A stretch of 64,000 bases of DNA from Bacteroidota bacterium (lineage in GTDB: Bacteria; Bacteroidota; Bacteroidia; Chitinophagales; Chitinophagaceae). Shown one piece after another: positions 18,625-29,461 of the stretch. The stretch lies in contig JADJZY010000035.1 in assembly GCA_016715505.1 (NCBI GenBank), forward strand, positions 186,001 through 250,000. The letters are read 5' to 3'. A program made the translations under genes and the position numbers. Positions within the stretch are counted from its first letter, which is position 1; every line of letters begins with the position of its first letter. The notes under the pieces are model-generated. The model had not been told where the DNA came from. It searched no databases and saw nothing but the letters and a program-made list of their open reading frames with translations.

Positions 18625-20805
18625 ATGAACCAAAAAGTCCATAATCAAATTGTTAGTTTCATTTGGAGCATTGCAGATGATGTGCTGAGAGATGTTTTTG
18701 TGAGAGGTAAATACCGTGACATCATTCTTCCCTTCACCGTTCTTAGGCGTTTGGACGCTTTGCTTGTGCCGACAAAAGAGAAAGTTTTAGAAGCAAACGC
18801 TTTTCTTATCAAGCAGAATATTGACGACAAAAAAGCTTTAGAAAATCAATCGGGTTATCCGTTTTGGAATATTTCAAAATTCACGTTTGAAACTTTGATG
18901 AATGATGCCGACAACATAGACACCAATCTGGAAGCCTATTTGGACGGATACAGCCCCAATGTACAGGAAATCATCAGCAAGTTTAAACTGCGTAATCAGT
19001 TAGAAACCATGAAAGAAGCAGGCGTTACTTACTTGCTCATTGAAAAACTATGCAACAAAGAAATAAATCTAAGCCCCAACGAAGCCAAAAACAGTAAAGG
19101 TGAAACCTTGCCACCGCTGACCAATTTGGGGATGGGTTATGTTTTTGAAGAGCTGATTAGAAAATTTAATGAAGAAAACAATGAAGAAGCGGGAGAACAC
19201 TTTACGCCCCGTGAAATCATTAAGTTGATGACGCATATTTTATTTACGCCTGTCAAAGATAAAATTCAAAAAGGGAACCTATCTCATTTACGATCCTGCC
19301 TGTGGCAGTGGCGGTATGCTTACCGAAGCAGAACATTTTGCGATGGAAGTCACCAAATAGCAAAGCCGACTTTATGCTTTACGGGCAGGAAGTAAATCCT
19401 GAAACCTACGCCATCTGCACCAGCGATATGCTGATTAAAGGCGAAAAATCGGAGAACATTGCCTACGGCTCTACCCTTTCTAAAGATGGTTTTCCGCATT
19501 TGCATTTCGACTTTATGCTTTCCAATCCGCCTTATGGCAAAACATGGAAAATTGACGAGGAGGCCATTGTTGATGACCGTGGGAAAAAGGGAAGTCAAAA
19601 TATCAAAGACAAACGCTTTCAAATTGGCTTGCCTTCTATTTCTGATGGACAATTGCTGTTTCTGATGAATATGGTCAGCAAAATGAAACACAACACCGAG
19701 CTGGGCAGCCGCATTGCGACTGTTCACAATGGTTCGGCTTTGTTTACTGGCGATGCAGGCGGCGGCGAAAGTGAAATACGCAAGCACATTATCGAAAACG
19801 ATTGGCTAGAATGTATCATCGCTTTGCCAAAAAACATTTTTTACAACACGGGCATTCCTACTTACATCTGGATTGTAAGCAACAAGAAAGACCCCAAACG
19901 AAAAGGCAAAGTGCAGTTGATCAACGCAATGGAACTGTATGAAAAACTGCGGAAGAACCTGGGGCAAAAAAATTGCGAAATGAAGCCTCCCACATTGATG
20001 CCATTACCCAACTGTATATGGACTTTGTGGAAAGCGATATTTCTAAAATTTACCCCAACGAATATTTTGGCTACAACAAAATAACCGTAGAAAGACCTTT
20101 ACGCCTTTCGGCAAAATTTACACCCGAAGCCATTGCCACCTTGCGCTTTGATAAAAACATAGCCGAAGAAATGGAATGGGCTTACACCCATTTTGGAGAC
20201 GATTTGTATAAAGACATCAAAAAATACAAAGACAAAATTGAAGCCCACCTGAACAAAAACGAAGTAAAACTAAAACCTGCTGACAAAACAAAATTGCTAA
20301 GTGCCGAACATTGGAAACGCCTTTTGGCATTGATGCAAGCTGCTCAAAAAATTGCCGACAAATTAGGCAATAAACAGTTTGACGATTACAACACGTTTGT
20401 GCCTTTGCTCAACAAAACCATTAAAGAATTGAAGTTAGATATTGATGCCAAGGGCGTAAAAAGCATTACAGATGCCATCACTTGGAAGAACGAAGATGCC
20501 GAACGAGTAATTAAGAAAACTGAAAAAGACGGAACAATAACGTTTACGAAGCCGACAGCGATTTGCGGGACAGCGAAAATGTGCCGCTTGACCAAGACAT
20601 ACAAGAATATTTTAAACGGGAAGTATTGCAACACATACCTGATGCTTGGATTGACGAAAGCAAAACCGTGAAGGGCTACGAAATTTCGTTTACCCGCTAT
20701 TTCTACAACTATGTGCCGCCACGCAGCATTGAAGAAATTACGGCAGAAATTTTTGCATTGGAAAAAGAAACCGAAGGCATCTTAAACGAAATAGTGAACG
20801 ACTAA
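18625..20805 (+). pseudogene. hsdM: Type I restriction-modification methyltransferase subunit HsdM, frame broken about four times
   Basis: Together the frames span about 726 codons, near the usual HsdM length. The N-terminal helical domain ('IWSIADDVLRDVFVRGKYRD') and 'GEHFTPREIIKLM' are in the first frame (18625 to about 19273). SAM-binding motif I 'DPACGSGGML' is in a second frame (about 19274-19358). Catalytic motif IV 'NPPYG' is in a third (about 19360-19965). The C-terminal helical tail is split between two more, to TAA 20803-20805. Breaks fall mostly at A/G runs (near 19273, 19358, 19965, 20535). The intact enzyme would methylate N6-adenine as M2S1 and restrict with HsdR. All motifs are conserved, so either decay is recent or the indels are assembly errors. 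The stop overlaps the hsdS start by one base. Confidence 0.85.
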
Positions 20806-21996
20806 TGGCAACTTTACAACCATACAAAAATACAATGCCATTGCGTATGATTATGCAACGCAATTGCCCGATGGCTGGCAACTGTTGCCAAATATTGCCG
20901 TTTTTCAGGAACGTATTGAAAGAGGACATATCAATGAAGAACTGCTTTCTGTAACCATTGGCAGAGGTGTAATCAAGCAAACCGATGTTGACATAAAGAA
21001 AGACAGCAGCAACGAAGATAAAAGCAAATACAAACTAATTAAGGTTGGCGACATTGCTTACAACAAAATGAGAATGTGGCAAGGAGCTTTGGGTTATAGC
21101 GATTATCGACGACCAATTGAGTTTGCGTTATACCGACTTCAAAAGAATGTACAGCATTGTACCCCCAATAGAAGTTCAAAACAAAATTGTAGCCTACTTA
21201 GACAAAAAGAATTACGAAATAGACAAGTTTATTCGGAATAAGGAAAGGTTGATTGAGTTGTTGGAAGAGCAGAAAATAGCAAACATAACTGATGCAATTT
21301 CTGGCAGTTCATTATTAAATGATGAGCCAAGAGCTACTGGAGATTTATGGTTAACTTCCATTCCTTCTAATTGGCAGTGGTATAGAATAAAAACTGTTTG
21401 AAACAGAATTACAAACGATTTTAAAGAAACATCTCCTAGAGATATATTAGTTCCAGAAGGTGTAAAATATATCCAGTCAACCCATATTAGAGATAATAAA
21501 ATTGATTTTCATACTCCCTATTTCGTAAGAGAAAAATGGTCAAAGCAAAATAGCAGGTCGATTTTAAGTGCTGGCGACATTTTAATAACACAAACAGGGG
21601 GGAAAACAGGAAACTTTTGTGTTGTGCCAAAAGAATTTCAAGGAACAAATTGCCATGCACTAATTATATTAAAAGTAAATAAAAAGAAGATAAGTTCTGA
21701 GTATCTATTTTATGTGCTAAAGTCCTATTATGGAGAAAGTAATTTATCAATTATCAGAACAGGTGCTTTACATCCACATTTAAATAGCACTATTGTTTGT
21801 GATATTAATGTCCCTGTACCGACTTTAGAAATTCACAAAACAATCACTTCTAAAATAAATCAGGCAAACAAAATAATAACTTTAGCAATTTCCAAAGCCA
21901 ACAATTGAAATTGAAACGATAAAAGAATATCAGGAATCTCTAATTACCGATTTAGTAACAGGAAAAAGCAGTGTTCCACAATTACAAATGAGTTAA
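20805..21996 (+). pseudogene. hsdS: Type I restriction-modification specificity subunit HsdS, damaged
   Basis: ATG 20805 (MATLQPYK) overlaps the hsdM stop. A frame break near 20815 precedes 'LPDGWQLLPNIAVF', the start of target-recognition domain 1. At 21107/21108 the sequence jumps from 'GALGYSDYR' straight to 'DDQLSLRYTDFKRMYS'. The latter normally ends TRD1 some 50 residues later, so an internal deletion is likely. The central conserved helix ('VPPIEVQNKIVAYLDKKNYEID') is intact. TRD2 ('TSIPSNWQWYRIKTV...') is interrupted by an in-frame TGA at 21399-21401 and continues with 'NRITNDFKETSPRD'. A further shift near 21905 is needed to reach the last helix and TAA 21994-21996. In an intact system HsdS sets the two half-sites of the recognition sequence. 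Confidence 0.8.
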
Positions 21997-21998
21997 GT

Positions 21999-24900
21999 AT
22001 GCAGTTTACCGATACATCAGAAAGAGGTTTTCAAAAGTTCATTACCCATTTTTTGGTAACAGAACACAAATATTTTGAAACCACACCCAACGAATTTGAC
22101 CGTGAGTTTTGCATCAATACCAAACAGGTATTGGCATTTATTGAGGCTACTCAAAAAGATGCTTACGAGATGATTCAGAAAAAAGGCGAACGCAGTTTTT
22201 TGGTTCGCTTAGATGAAAAAATAAAAGAGTTGGGCGTAATAGAGGTACTTCGCAAAGGCGTAAAGCATTTTGATAAAACCATAGAGTTGTTTTACCGCAA
22301 GCCATCATCAAGCTACAACACCAAAGATGCTGCAAGATATGCTGCCAATTTGTTTTCGGTAACACAAGAATTGAAATACAGCCTAAGCCACGAAAACCGT
22401 TTGGACTTAACCATTTTTGTAAATGGCATTCCCGTCATAACTTGCGAATTAAAAAACCCATTAAGCGGTCAGTATGTGCAAAATGGTATTCGCCAATACC
22501 AAAACGACCGCGACCCCAAAGAAAAAATGTTTTCGTTTGCCCGTTGTATGGTTCACTTTGCAGCCGACACCGAACAAGTGTTTATGTGTTCGCACCTCAA
22601 AGGCAAAGCATCCTCTTTTATTCCTTTCAACAAAGGTTTGAATGATGGCAAAGCAACTCCGCCTTTTGGTGCAGGAAATCCAGTAAATCCCAAAGGACTA
22701 AAGACACATTATTTGTGGGAAGAAGTATTGAGCAAAGATTCCTTGGCAAACATCATTGATAAGTTTGCACAAGTAATTGAAGAAACGGACGAAGACACGG
22801 GTAAGAAGAAAAAGAAAATGATTTTCCCCCGTTATCATCAACTTACCTCGGTCAAGCAAATATTGTCTCACGCCAAAGAGTACGGCATCGGGCAAAAATA
22901 TCTCATTCAACATTCGGCAGGTTCGGGCAAATCAAAATCAATTGCTTGGCTTTCTCATCAGTTACACGGCTTGTTTGATAAAACAGGCGAGCATCATTTT
23001 TGATTCGGTCATTGTCATTACCGACAGAACGGTTTAGATAAACAATTAGCGATGAAATAAAACAGTTTGCGCCAACAATAGGCATTGTGGCAGCCATTAC
23101 CAACGATGGGGCAAGTAAAACAACCCACTTGCGTGAAGCCATTGCCAACAGAAAGAAAGTAATTATCTGTACTATCCAAACCTTTCCGCATTTGCTGAAA
23201 GAAATGGAAGACTTAGGAAGTTTGAAGTTTGCCATCATCATAGACGAAGCACACAGCAGCCAAAGCGGAGAAACATCAGCCAAAATGAACGCTGTACTTG
23301 CCGACAAAGGCGAAGACGCAGAAGACGAAGATGAACCAACCTTGGAAGATAAAATCAATGCCTTGATTGAAAGTCGCAAAATGATTAAAAACGGTTCTTA
23401 CTTTGCCTTTACCGCCACACCCAAAAACAAAACATTAGAAACATTTGGCGTTCCACGAAAATACATCAAAGACGGAGAAGAAAAAACGGCTTTTGATGCG
23501 TTCCATTTGTATTCAATGAAACAAGCCATTGAGGAAGAGTTTATTTTGGATGTGTTGCAAAATTACACCACCTACAATTCGTTTTACAAACTCATAAAAT
23601 CGGTAGAAGAAAATCCTGAGTTTGATACCAAACAGGCACAAAAGAAATTGAGGGCTTATGTAGAAGGACACGAATTTGCCATAGCCGAGAAAGCAAAAAT
23701 AATGATAGACCATTTTCATCGTGATGTAAAGCACCTGATAAATGGAGAAGCCAAAACAATGATTGTAACTAAAAGCATCATTGCCGCTATCAAATACAAA
23801 CACGCCTTTGACGAATACCTGAAAGAAATAAAATCGCCTTGGAAAGCGATTGTTGCTTTTTCGGGCAAGAAAGAATACAAAGGCATGGAGTATGACGAAA
23901 CAGCAATGAATAATTTTGAAAGTTACAAAACCGACATTCCTAAAAACTTTAAGAAAAAGCAATATCGTTTTTTAATTGTGGCCAATAAATACCAAACAGG
24001 TTTTGACCAACCTCTATTGCATACAATGTATGTTGATAAAAAACTGAGAGATGTGCAAGCCGTGCAAACACTTTCACGTTTAAACAGAGCTTACAAACCT
24101 TGGAAGAAAGACACTTTTGTGTTGGACTTTTACAATAAAGCCGAAGAAATAAAAGAAGCGTTTGACCCTTATTTTACTTCAACCATTCTTAGTGAGGAAA
24201 CAAGTCCAAACAAACTAAATGACTTGCTGGACGCATTGGAAAAATTTGAAGTTTATAATGAAGAAGTAGTAAAGGATTTCTTTGAAAAATATTCCGACAA
24301 TGCCGATAGAACTATTCTTGACCCGATTATTGATTCGGCAGCCCACATTTTTAAATACGATTTAAACATCGACAAACAAATTGATTTTAAAATCAAAGTA
24401 AAATCGTTTTTAAGAACTTATAGTTACTTAGCCAAACTGCTTGACTTTAATAATCTCTATTGGGAACAACTTTGGTGGTATCTGAAATATTTATTACCAA
24501 AATTAATCATTGACGAAAATGAAGACTTGGCACAAGGAATCATTGAATCCATTGATATGGACAGTTACCGACCTGCAAAGCAAGGCACGGAAAAAAATAA
24601 ACTTAGCTGAAGACCCTGGCTTTGTATCCCCAATCCTGTTGGTGTAGGTGGTGGCAAAGTAAACCCGAACTGGACACTTTAGAAAATATTCTTAACGCCT
24701 TCAATCAGCGTTTTGGCGATATTGACTGGACAGACAAAGACAAAGTAAATCAAATTTTAACAAAACAATTACCTGCCGAAATGAAAGCAGACAAGAAAAT
24801 AATGGATGCCATCACCACTTCACCTGACAAGCAAAACGCAAAAATATCATCCGACAAAAAAGTGGAAGAATTGATGCAACAATATTTGTTTACGCAGACC

Positions 24901-25011
24901 GAAATATTTAAAAAATTCTCAACTGACCAAGACTTTCAAAGACGATACAAGGAATTCATTTTCGACACAATTTGGACACAACAAAATAAACAACCACCTG
25001 TGAACCCCTAA
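21999..25011 (+). pseudogene. hsdR: Type I restriction endonuclease/translocase subunit HsdR, frame broken
   Basis: The reconstructed length is about 1000 aa, normal for HsdR. Frame 1 (21999-23003) contains the PD-(D/E)xK nuclease core 'LDLTIFVNGIPVITCELKNP' and Walker A 'HSAGSGKSKSIAWL'. Three small indels between about 22996 and 23050 separate it from frame 2 (to 24610). Frame 2 has the DEAH box 'IIIDEAHSSQSG', motif III 'FTATPKNKT', and late helicase motifs 'ANKYQTGFDQP' and 'QTLSRLNRAY'. One more break near 24600 leads to the C-terminal helical domain (24622-25011). The enzyme would translocate DNA using ATP and cut away from the site. The start follows the hsdS stop by two bases, so M-S-R form one operon. 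Five bases after the stop lies repeat copy A. Confidence 0.87.
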
Positions 25012-25015
25012 AGCA

Positions 25016-25105
25016 TTTTGCAAGCACAATTAAAAACCGCACAAGCCGATACACGTCCAAAGTTTTTAATAGAGCTTGCAAAGCCAACCCAAAAGAAAAA
25101 AATTG
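25016..25105. repeat. Hairpin repeat copy A between the RM locus and the MoxR-vWA operon
   Basis: The element has two nested perfect 9-bp inverted repeats: outer TTTGCAAGC (25017-25025) with GCTTGCAAA (25074-25082), and inner ATTAAAAAC (25029-25037) with GTTTTTAAT (25062-25070). A loop contains CAAGCCGATACAC. It aligns over its length with copy B at 35710-35798 (shared TTTTGCAAGCACA, CAAGCC/TAAGCC core, GTCCAAAG, and an A-rich tail ending AAAATTG). Confidence 0.65.
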
Positions 25106-25115
25106 AATTGCAACA

Positions 25116-25517
25116 ATGAAAGATTGGAAGCAAATATTATATGACATTTATGCCCCAGAAGTTGGTTCAATTTGGGCAGCACCGAATGGTATTTGGGCTA
25201 ATTCATTTGCTTCTAATAAATCTAAAACAGACTATCATCCTTCTGTAGTAGGAAAAGTAAGTTCTTGCATGACAAGCTGCCAAATTGTTCCTGGCACCGA
25301 AAGATTACAGAAAGGAAGTTGCGTTTTTAAGGTGCAGTTAAATACTACTGACTCAGCTTGTCTAAATTCATATTTTCTTATTGATCTTTGGATGACATTC
25401 AGTAAAAATGACCTATTAACATTGAAACAAGGTTGGAATGGGATTGATAATTTTAATGAGCAACAACTGAAAGATTTCAAATTACAAATCAAATTCTGCA
25501 AAGGCATTGATGTTTAA
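25116..25517 (+). CDS. Small protein, possibly PemK/MazF-like; first gene of the MoxR-vWA operon
   Basis: 133 aa. 'VGSIWAAPNGIWANS' followed by 'DYHPSVVGKVSS' and 'TSCQIVPGTE' has the order of beta strands seen in PemK/MazF-type SH3-like barrels (G.iW..., HP.vV, C.vvPgT). It then continues 'KVQLN...NSYFLIDLWMTFSKNDLL', which would fit the later strands and the dimer-interface segment. The resemblance is by eye and weak. No antitoxin gene precedes it. Alternatives are an unrelated beta-barrel regulator. Its stop (25515-25517) overlaps the ATG of the next gene (25510), so it belongs to that operon. GC content falls from here on compared with the RM locus. Confidence 0.5.
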   Translation: MKDWKQILYDIYAPEVGSIWAAPNGIWANSFASNKSKTDYHPSVVGKVSSCMTSCQIVPGTERLQKGSCVFKVQLNTTDSACLNSYFLIDLWMTFSKNDLLTLKQGWNGIDNFNEQQLKDFKLQIKFCKGIDV

Positions 25518-26461
25518 AACTGAATACATATACGAAATATTATCAGGGCTACTTTCGAATGAAGGTTACAAACATTTTATAAGTGTTGTGTCAAATTTTG
25601 TGCGTAAGTATAACTGGCCTAAATCAATTATTGTAAGCAGTGGAACAAATGCAACTAAATTTTGGTCAGCAGACGAAATAAAGGAGTTAACGCATCAGTT
25701 TTTTGAATGGTCATTAGTTAAAGGAAAATTTGATAATCTAAACAAGATACCTGAGAGCTATTTGTCGTATTACTTTTCTCAAATTCTCATTTCTTTTGTT
25801 GCTAACCGTATAAAGGAAGAACAGCAAAAAGCAGGCTTGAGCTTTGAGAAATGCAGAGAATTAGTTATTTCAATATGTAAGGAAGACTATATTAGCAATA
25901 CGATTGAAGGGAAAGATTACGTTTTTACTAATTCTTTCTCAAAAGAGGACCTCAAACCATTGGAAGATATTGAAAATGCACTTACTTATTTGTCAAAGAT
26001 TCCCATAAAAGAATCCACTAAACATTTCAAACCATTAGTGAAGATAGCCATCGAAGATGTTTTCAATTCTATTGAGACCCCAATCTCACTAAACAAATTA
26101 ACTATAGCTGTTTTCAGTTTATTTGACCAAAAAAGCTTCAATATTTTAGAAACAAAGGAAGAATCGATTGCCATAGAAGAAATCTCAATGACAAGCATAA
26201 AGTATGACAAGATTATTCAAAGCTTCTAAATGGTTTGACAAAAGTTGATGCAAAGTTGATTTTCCACTTTCTTTTCCAGAATGAAAGGAACAATCTTTGG
26301 CTGAATTTGCTGACTTTTATGATATACCTAAAAGCACATTCCATCATAAAGTGGATGCATTCAAAAAGAAAATAGCTTCTAGTTACACTCCTGAAAATGA
26401 GCAAGATGGAATACTTTTTATACAAAATATTTCAAAAGCTTTGGACAAACACTCAAAGTAA
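25510..26461 (+). pseudogene. Sigma-70-like regulatory protein with C-terminal HTH, frame broken
   Basis: The start is ATG 25510 (MFKTEYIYEILSG), and the first frame runs to 26229. Two indels (about 26218 and 26296) connect it to 'LLNGLTKVDAKLIFHFLF' and then 'SLAEFADFYDIPKSTFHHKV', ending at TAA 26459-26461, about 317 aa in all. 'SADEIKELTHQFFEWSL' and 'LSYYFSQILISFVANRIKEE' resemble sigma region 2-type helices. The tail has the layout of a region-4 helix-turn-helix (AEFADFYDIPKSTFHHKV). I infer a DNA-binding regulator or an alternative sigma-like protein controlling this operon. The similarity is by eye, and a structural adaptor role is possible. It overlaps the upstream gene by 8 bases. 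Confidence 0.5.
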
Positions 26462-26488
26462 GGGTATAGTATTATTACGCAGCAAAGA

Positions 26489-27486
26489 ATGAAAACCATT
26501 ATTCAATTTCTAAAAAGTCAAATAGAAACCTTTACAGAAGATTCTGAAAAAGTTGTCACAACAGAAAAGGATATTGAAAACTTGACAAAACTGTTTATAA
26601 ACCGCTCCAAAACTGTAAACCAAACAAGGCATCTCAAGATACATCCTCGTATCCAAAAGAATCAAATTTGGACAGTCAAAAATGAATACGATGACTTTCA
26701 AGGTATTTCAAAAAACATCGCACCCATTTATTGTATTTGTAAATAATGACCTGATGATATTGAAGGCGAACTTTCTGTCAGAGTTTTAATAATCAGCCCA
26801 TTCATTGAAATGGCTACCCAAAGCGATGAAGTATGTAACGACCATTCAATAATAGGATTTCCATTTTTGGTTGAAACTTGGAATGACCAGCCAATTCTTG
26901 CAGAATTACTAGATGAATATGTTGGCGACTATGAACTGAAGTCAAACGCCTTTGCAAAATCAGATGCTTTTGAATTAGTAAATGAACCTATTTCTGATTA
27001 TTTAAAAGCAACTTCTGAAACTTTATCTGAAGCGCAACAAGAGTTTAGAGATATTGAAATATCAAGAGCTAAATACATCAACCATTCTATCCTTTCATTA
27101 CTAAGTTTCTTGGAGAACAGACAAAGCCAGGATGTAGGGGTTGTAATTTCAATATTCGGCAAGACAGAATATCCTAAATTCTATATTGATCAAACTCAAA
27201 AAGAACCAACACTTGCACTAGCAGCAAAATCTGGCATTGACGGTGAAGACAAGTATCTCCTTTTAGATAATGAAAGTCTTCCGTTTAAAATTTTATCAGA
27301 AAGTACGAAGATGGATTTGTCCTATCCGTGTACACACCAGATAAGATAAATTTAGTTACCAATCATAATGAGGAAATTGCCGGAATATCAAACAACGAGA
27401 AGACAGTATTTGCGAAACTTCAAGCAGGAAAATACACTCTTATTTCTGAACAAGTTAAAGAATCCATTAAAATTAGATTGAAATAG
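26489..27486 (+). pseudogene. Protein of unknown function in the MoxR-vWA operon, frame broken
   Basis: About 332 codons when two breaks are bridged. Frame 1 (26489 to about 26750, 'MKTIIQFLKSQIETF') leads to 'HPFIVFVNN'. One missing base near 26752 then restores 'DDIEGELSVRVLIISPFIEMATQSDE', and the frame continues to about 27310. A last shift restores 'DGFVLSVYTPDKINLVTNH' and ends with 'KESIKIRLK' at TAG 27484-27486. It has no signal peptide, membrane helix or motif that I know. Predicted alternation of beta strands and a central helix pair ('PISDYLKATSETLSEAQQEF') suggests a soluble adaptor. One base separates its stop from the ATG of the ATPase gene, indicating coupling. Confidence 0.5.
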
Positions 27487-27487
27487 T

Positions 27488-29461
27488 ATGTCAGCATATA
27501 TCCCATTAATTAAGACGACAAGGTGGATTGATTTAAGTCCAGACCACAAAAATTTACGAAAAGAACTTGAACAGGACACTTTAAAAGCGAGTGTGAATAA
27601 AGAACAAATACAACCTATTATGCTCCAAGGGGCTTTTGGGATAGGTAAAACTAATTCACTCTATTACATATTTCACTATGGATGGTGCAAACTAAAAACT
27701 CCAACCTTTTCTTATTTCGCTTGACGAAATAACCCAAGCAGTAAAAGAAGTTGCTTTAAAGCAGCCAACGGGCAAAATACAAATGACCAATTGGGACCCT
27801 TCATAAACAAGCTTCTTTTAAGCCAAATTGAAGCACTGAAAAGCGAAAAACTGGTCGAGTATAGAAAGAATATTTTTTCCTGAGTTTAATGGAGGTGACC
27901 TAAATAAATATCTAAAAGACTTTAAACAAGTCGAAGTAATCGAAGATTCAAAAGCTCATTTGACTTTTGACAATACATTTTCCAAATCAGTTATTTTAGA
28001 AGCAGTTAATACGAGTCACAGGCCAATTCTATTAATCGATGAATTCGAATCTAAATTCTATGAGTTAAAAAAATACATTGAAACATCAGGAGGTGGAGTA
28101 TTAAGAGAACTTTTTGACCAAATTGTTCAAGACATCACCCTATTTTATTTGATTATTGGGAATGGCCCAGCTTCAGGCTATGAGATTGCTAAGGAAAGAG
28201 GAGACAATAGTTCTGATAGTGAAACTGCTGCAAACAGAAGGTTAAAAACTAAGCCGATACCATTTCCAACTTCTAATTTACTACAAAGGTCCTTCTTGAA
28301 GGATGACCCTAAAGGCTACATTAACTTCATTTGGTGGCTTTCAAGGTGTAGGCCAGGTCATATTCTAAAACTTAGAGATGCGTTGGGTTCAATTGAAGAC
28401 CTGAAATTGTTAAACACAAATGAGTTAATCACCAAATCGATTTTTAAAGAGCCAATAGATGAGGGAGGCGAAGCTGTTTCATATCTTAAAACTCAATTTT
28501 TCAACGCGATTAATGGTAGAGTTCAAGCAGCTATACTTGGCAAAGTAATTTCCAAGTTTCAACCTACTGAATTTGAAATAAAGGAATATAAACAAGATTT
28601 AAAGGAGTGTGTTTATTACTTTTTTGTAGTTCAGAAATTATTAATACTGAAATCGACTTAATTCCAGTTTTAAGAGATGATTTGTATTCTATTCACCTTA
28701 AGAAATATCAAGAAGAAGGCAAGTTCGTTTCCGTAAATTACATAGAACATATACAACCTTATTTTAGCTATATCTTAGGTGGAATTTCAGATGCAGAGGG
28801 AAATATTGCATTCGGCATGATTAATGATTCAAATCCAGATGAAGTTTTTGCATCAACTTTCCTGAAACCCTTATTAGAACTTACTTATGACTTTATCAGC
28901 CTTTATCAAGACGATTCAATTAAAGAAACAAGAGAATCATTAGACTTCTTATTAAACATAATTAATCAAATGAACATTTCAGAGGCACAGGTGAACTTGA
29001 AGTCTTTATCCCTAATACTTTTGATAGATTTGAAAAATGTAAATTATTAAGGAATGATAAGGTTTTCTACAATTATCATTATACGCTATTAGAGAATCTA
29101 TTGAACAGCCAATTGGTTCTCCAAGGCTCATGTATAAGAATAAAAAGTTTGAGGAAAAATTCGATGAAATGAGGAATGCTTGGAGTGCAGTCTTTAGTAA
29201 TGAAACCAATACTCCATTAGTATTCCTTCTCCCATAGCCATATCCTATTCATAAGATATGGTCACTTTGAATTTATTCCAGATTTTCCTCGAGATATATT
29301 AAATGCCTATAAAAAGACAACTAATCTCATATATTGCTGTTCATTCCAAAATTTTACGAGGATGCTCTCAGATTGTTTCTGTTCTTTTACAGGAGAGAAT
29401 TCAAAAACAAGAGCCTAAAAGAAGAAATCCATGATGCTCTTAAAACGAATCAAATATATTA
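27488..29461 (+). pseudogene. Large P-loop ATPase, N-terminal half (ATPase domain), frame broken
   Basis: It starts at ATG 27488 (MSAYIPLIKTTRWIDLSPDHK). Walker A is 'GAFGIGKTNSLYYIF' near residue 43. After a frame break near 27705 come 'LISLDEITQAVKEV' and, in the frame 27960-28661, Walker B 'RPILLIDEFESKFYELKKY'. 'YLIIGNGPASGYEIAKE' follows as a possible sensor 1, and then 'WWLSRCRPGHILKLRDALG'. Later frames (28607-29050 and pieces to about 29461) are mainly helical. The architecture recalls large phage-defence ATPases of the BrxC/BrxD kind in outline, but I cannot assign it to them. No start codon is visible near 29461, so it most likely continues as one polypeptide with the helical region downstream (about 1,670 codons together). 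Confidence 0.6.

Noticed and set aside
21399..21401. In-frame TGA in hsdS as selenocysteine or programmed recoding
   Set aside because: No hairpin of SECIS type recognised after it, Sec is not expected in HsdS, and neighbouring genes are full of ordinary breaks.
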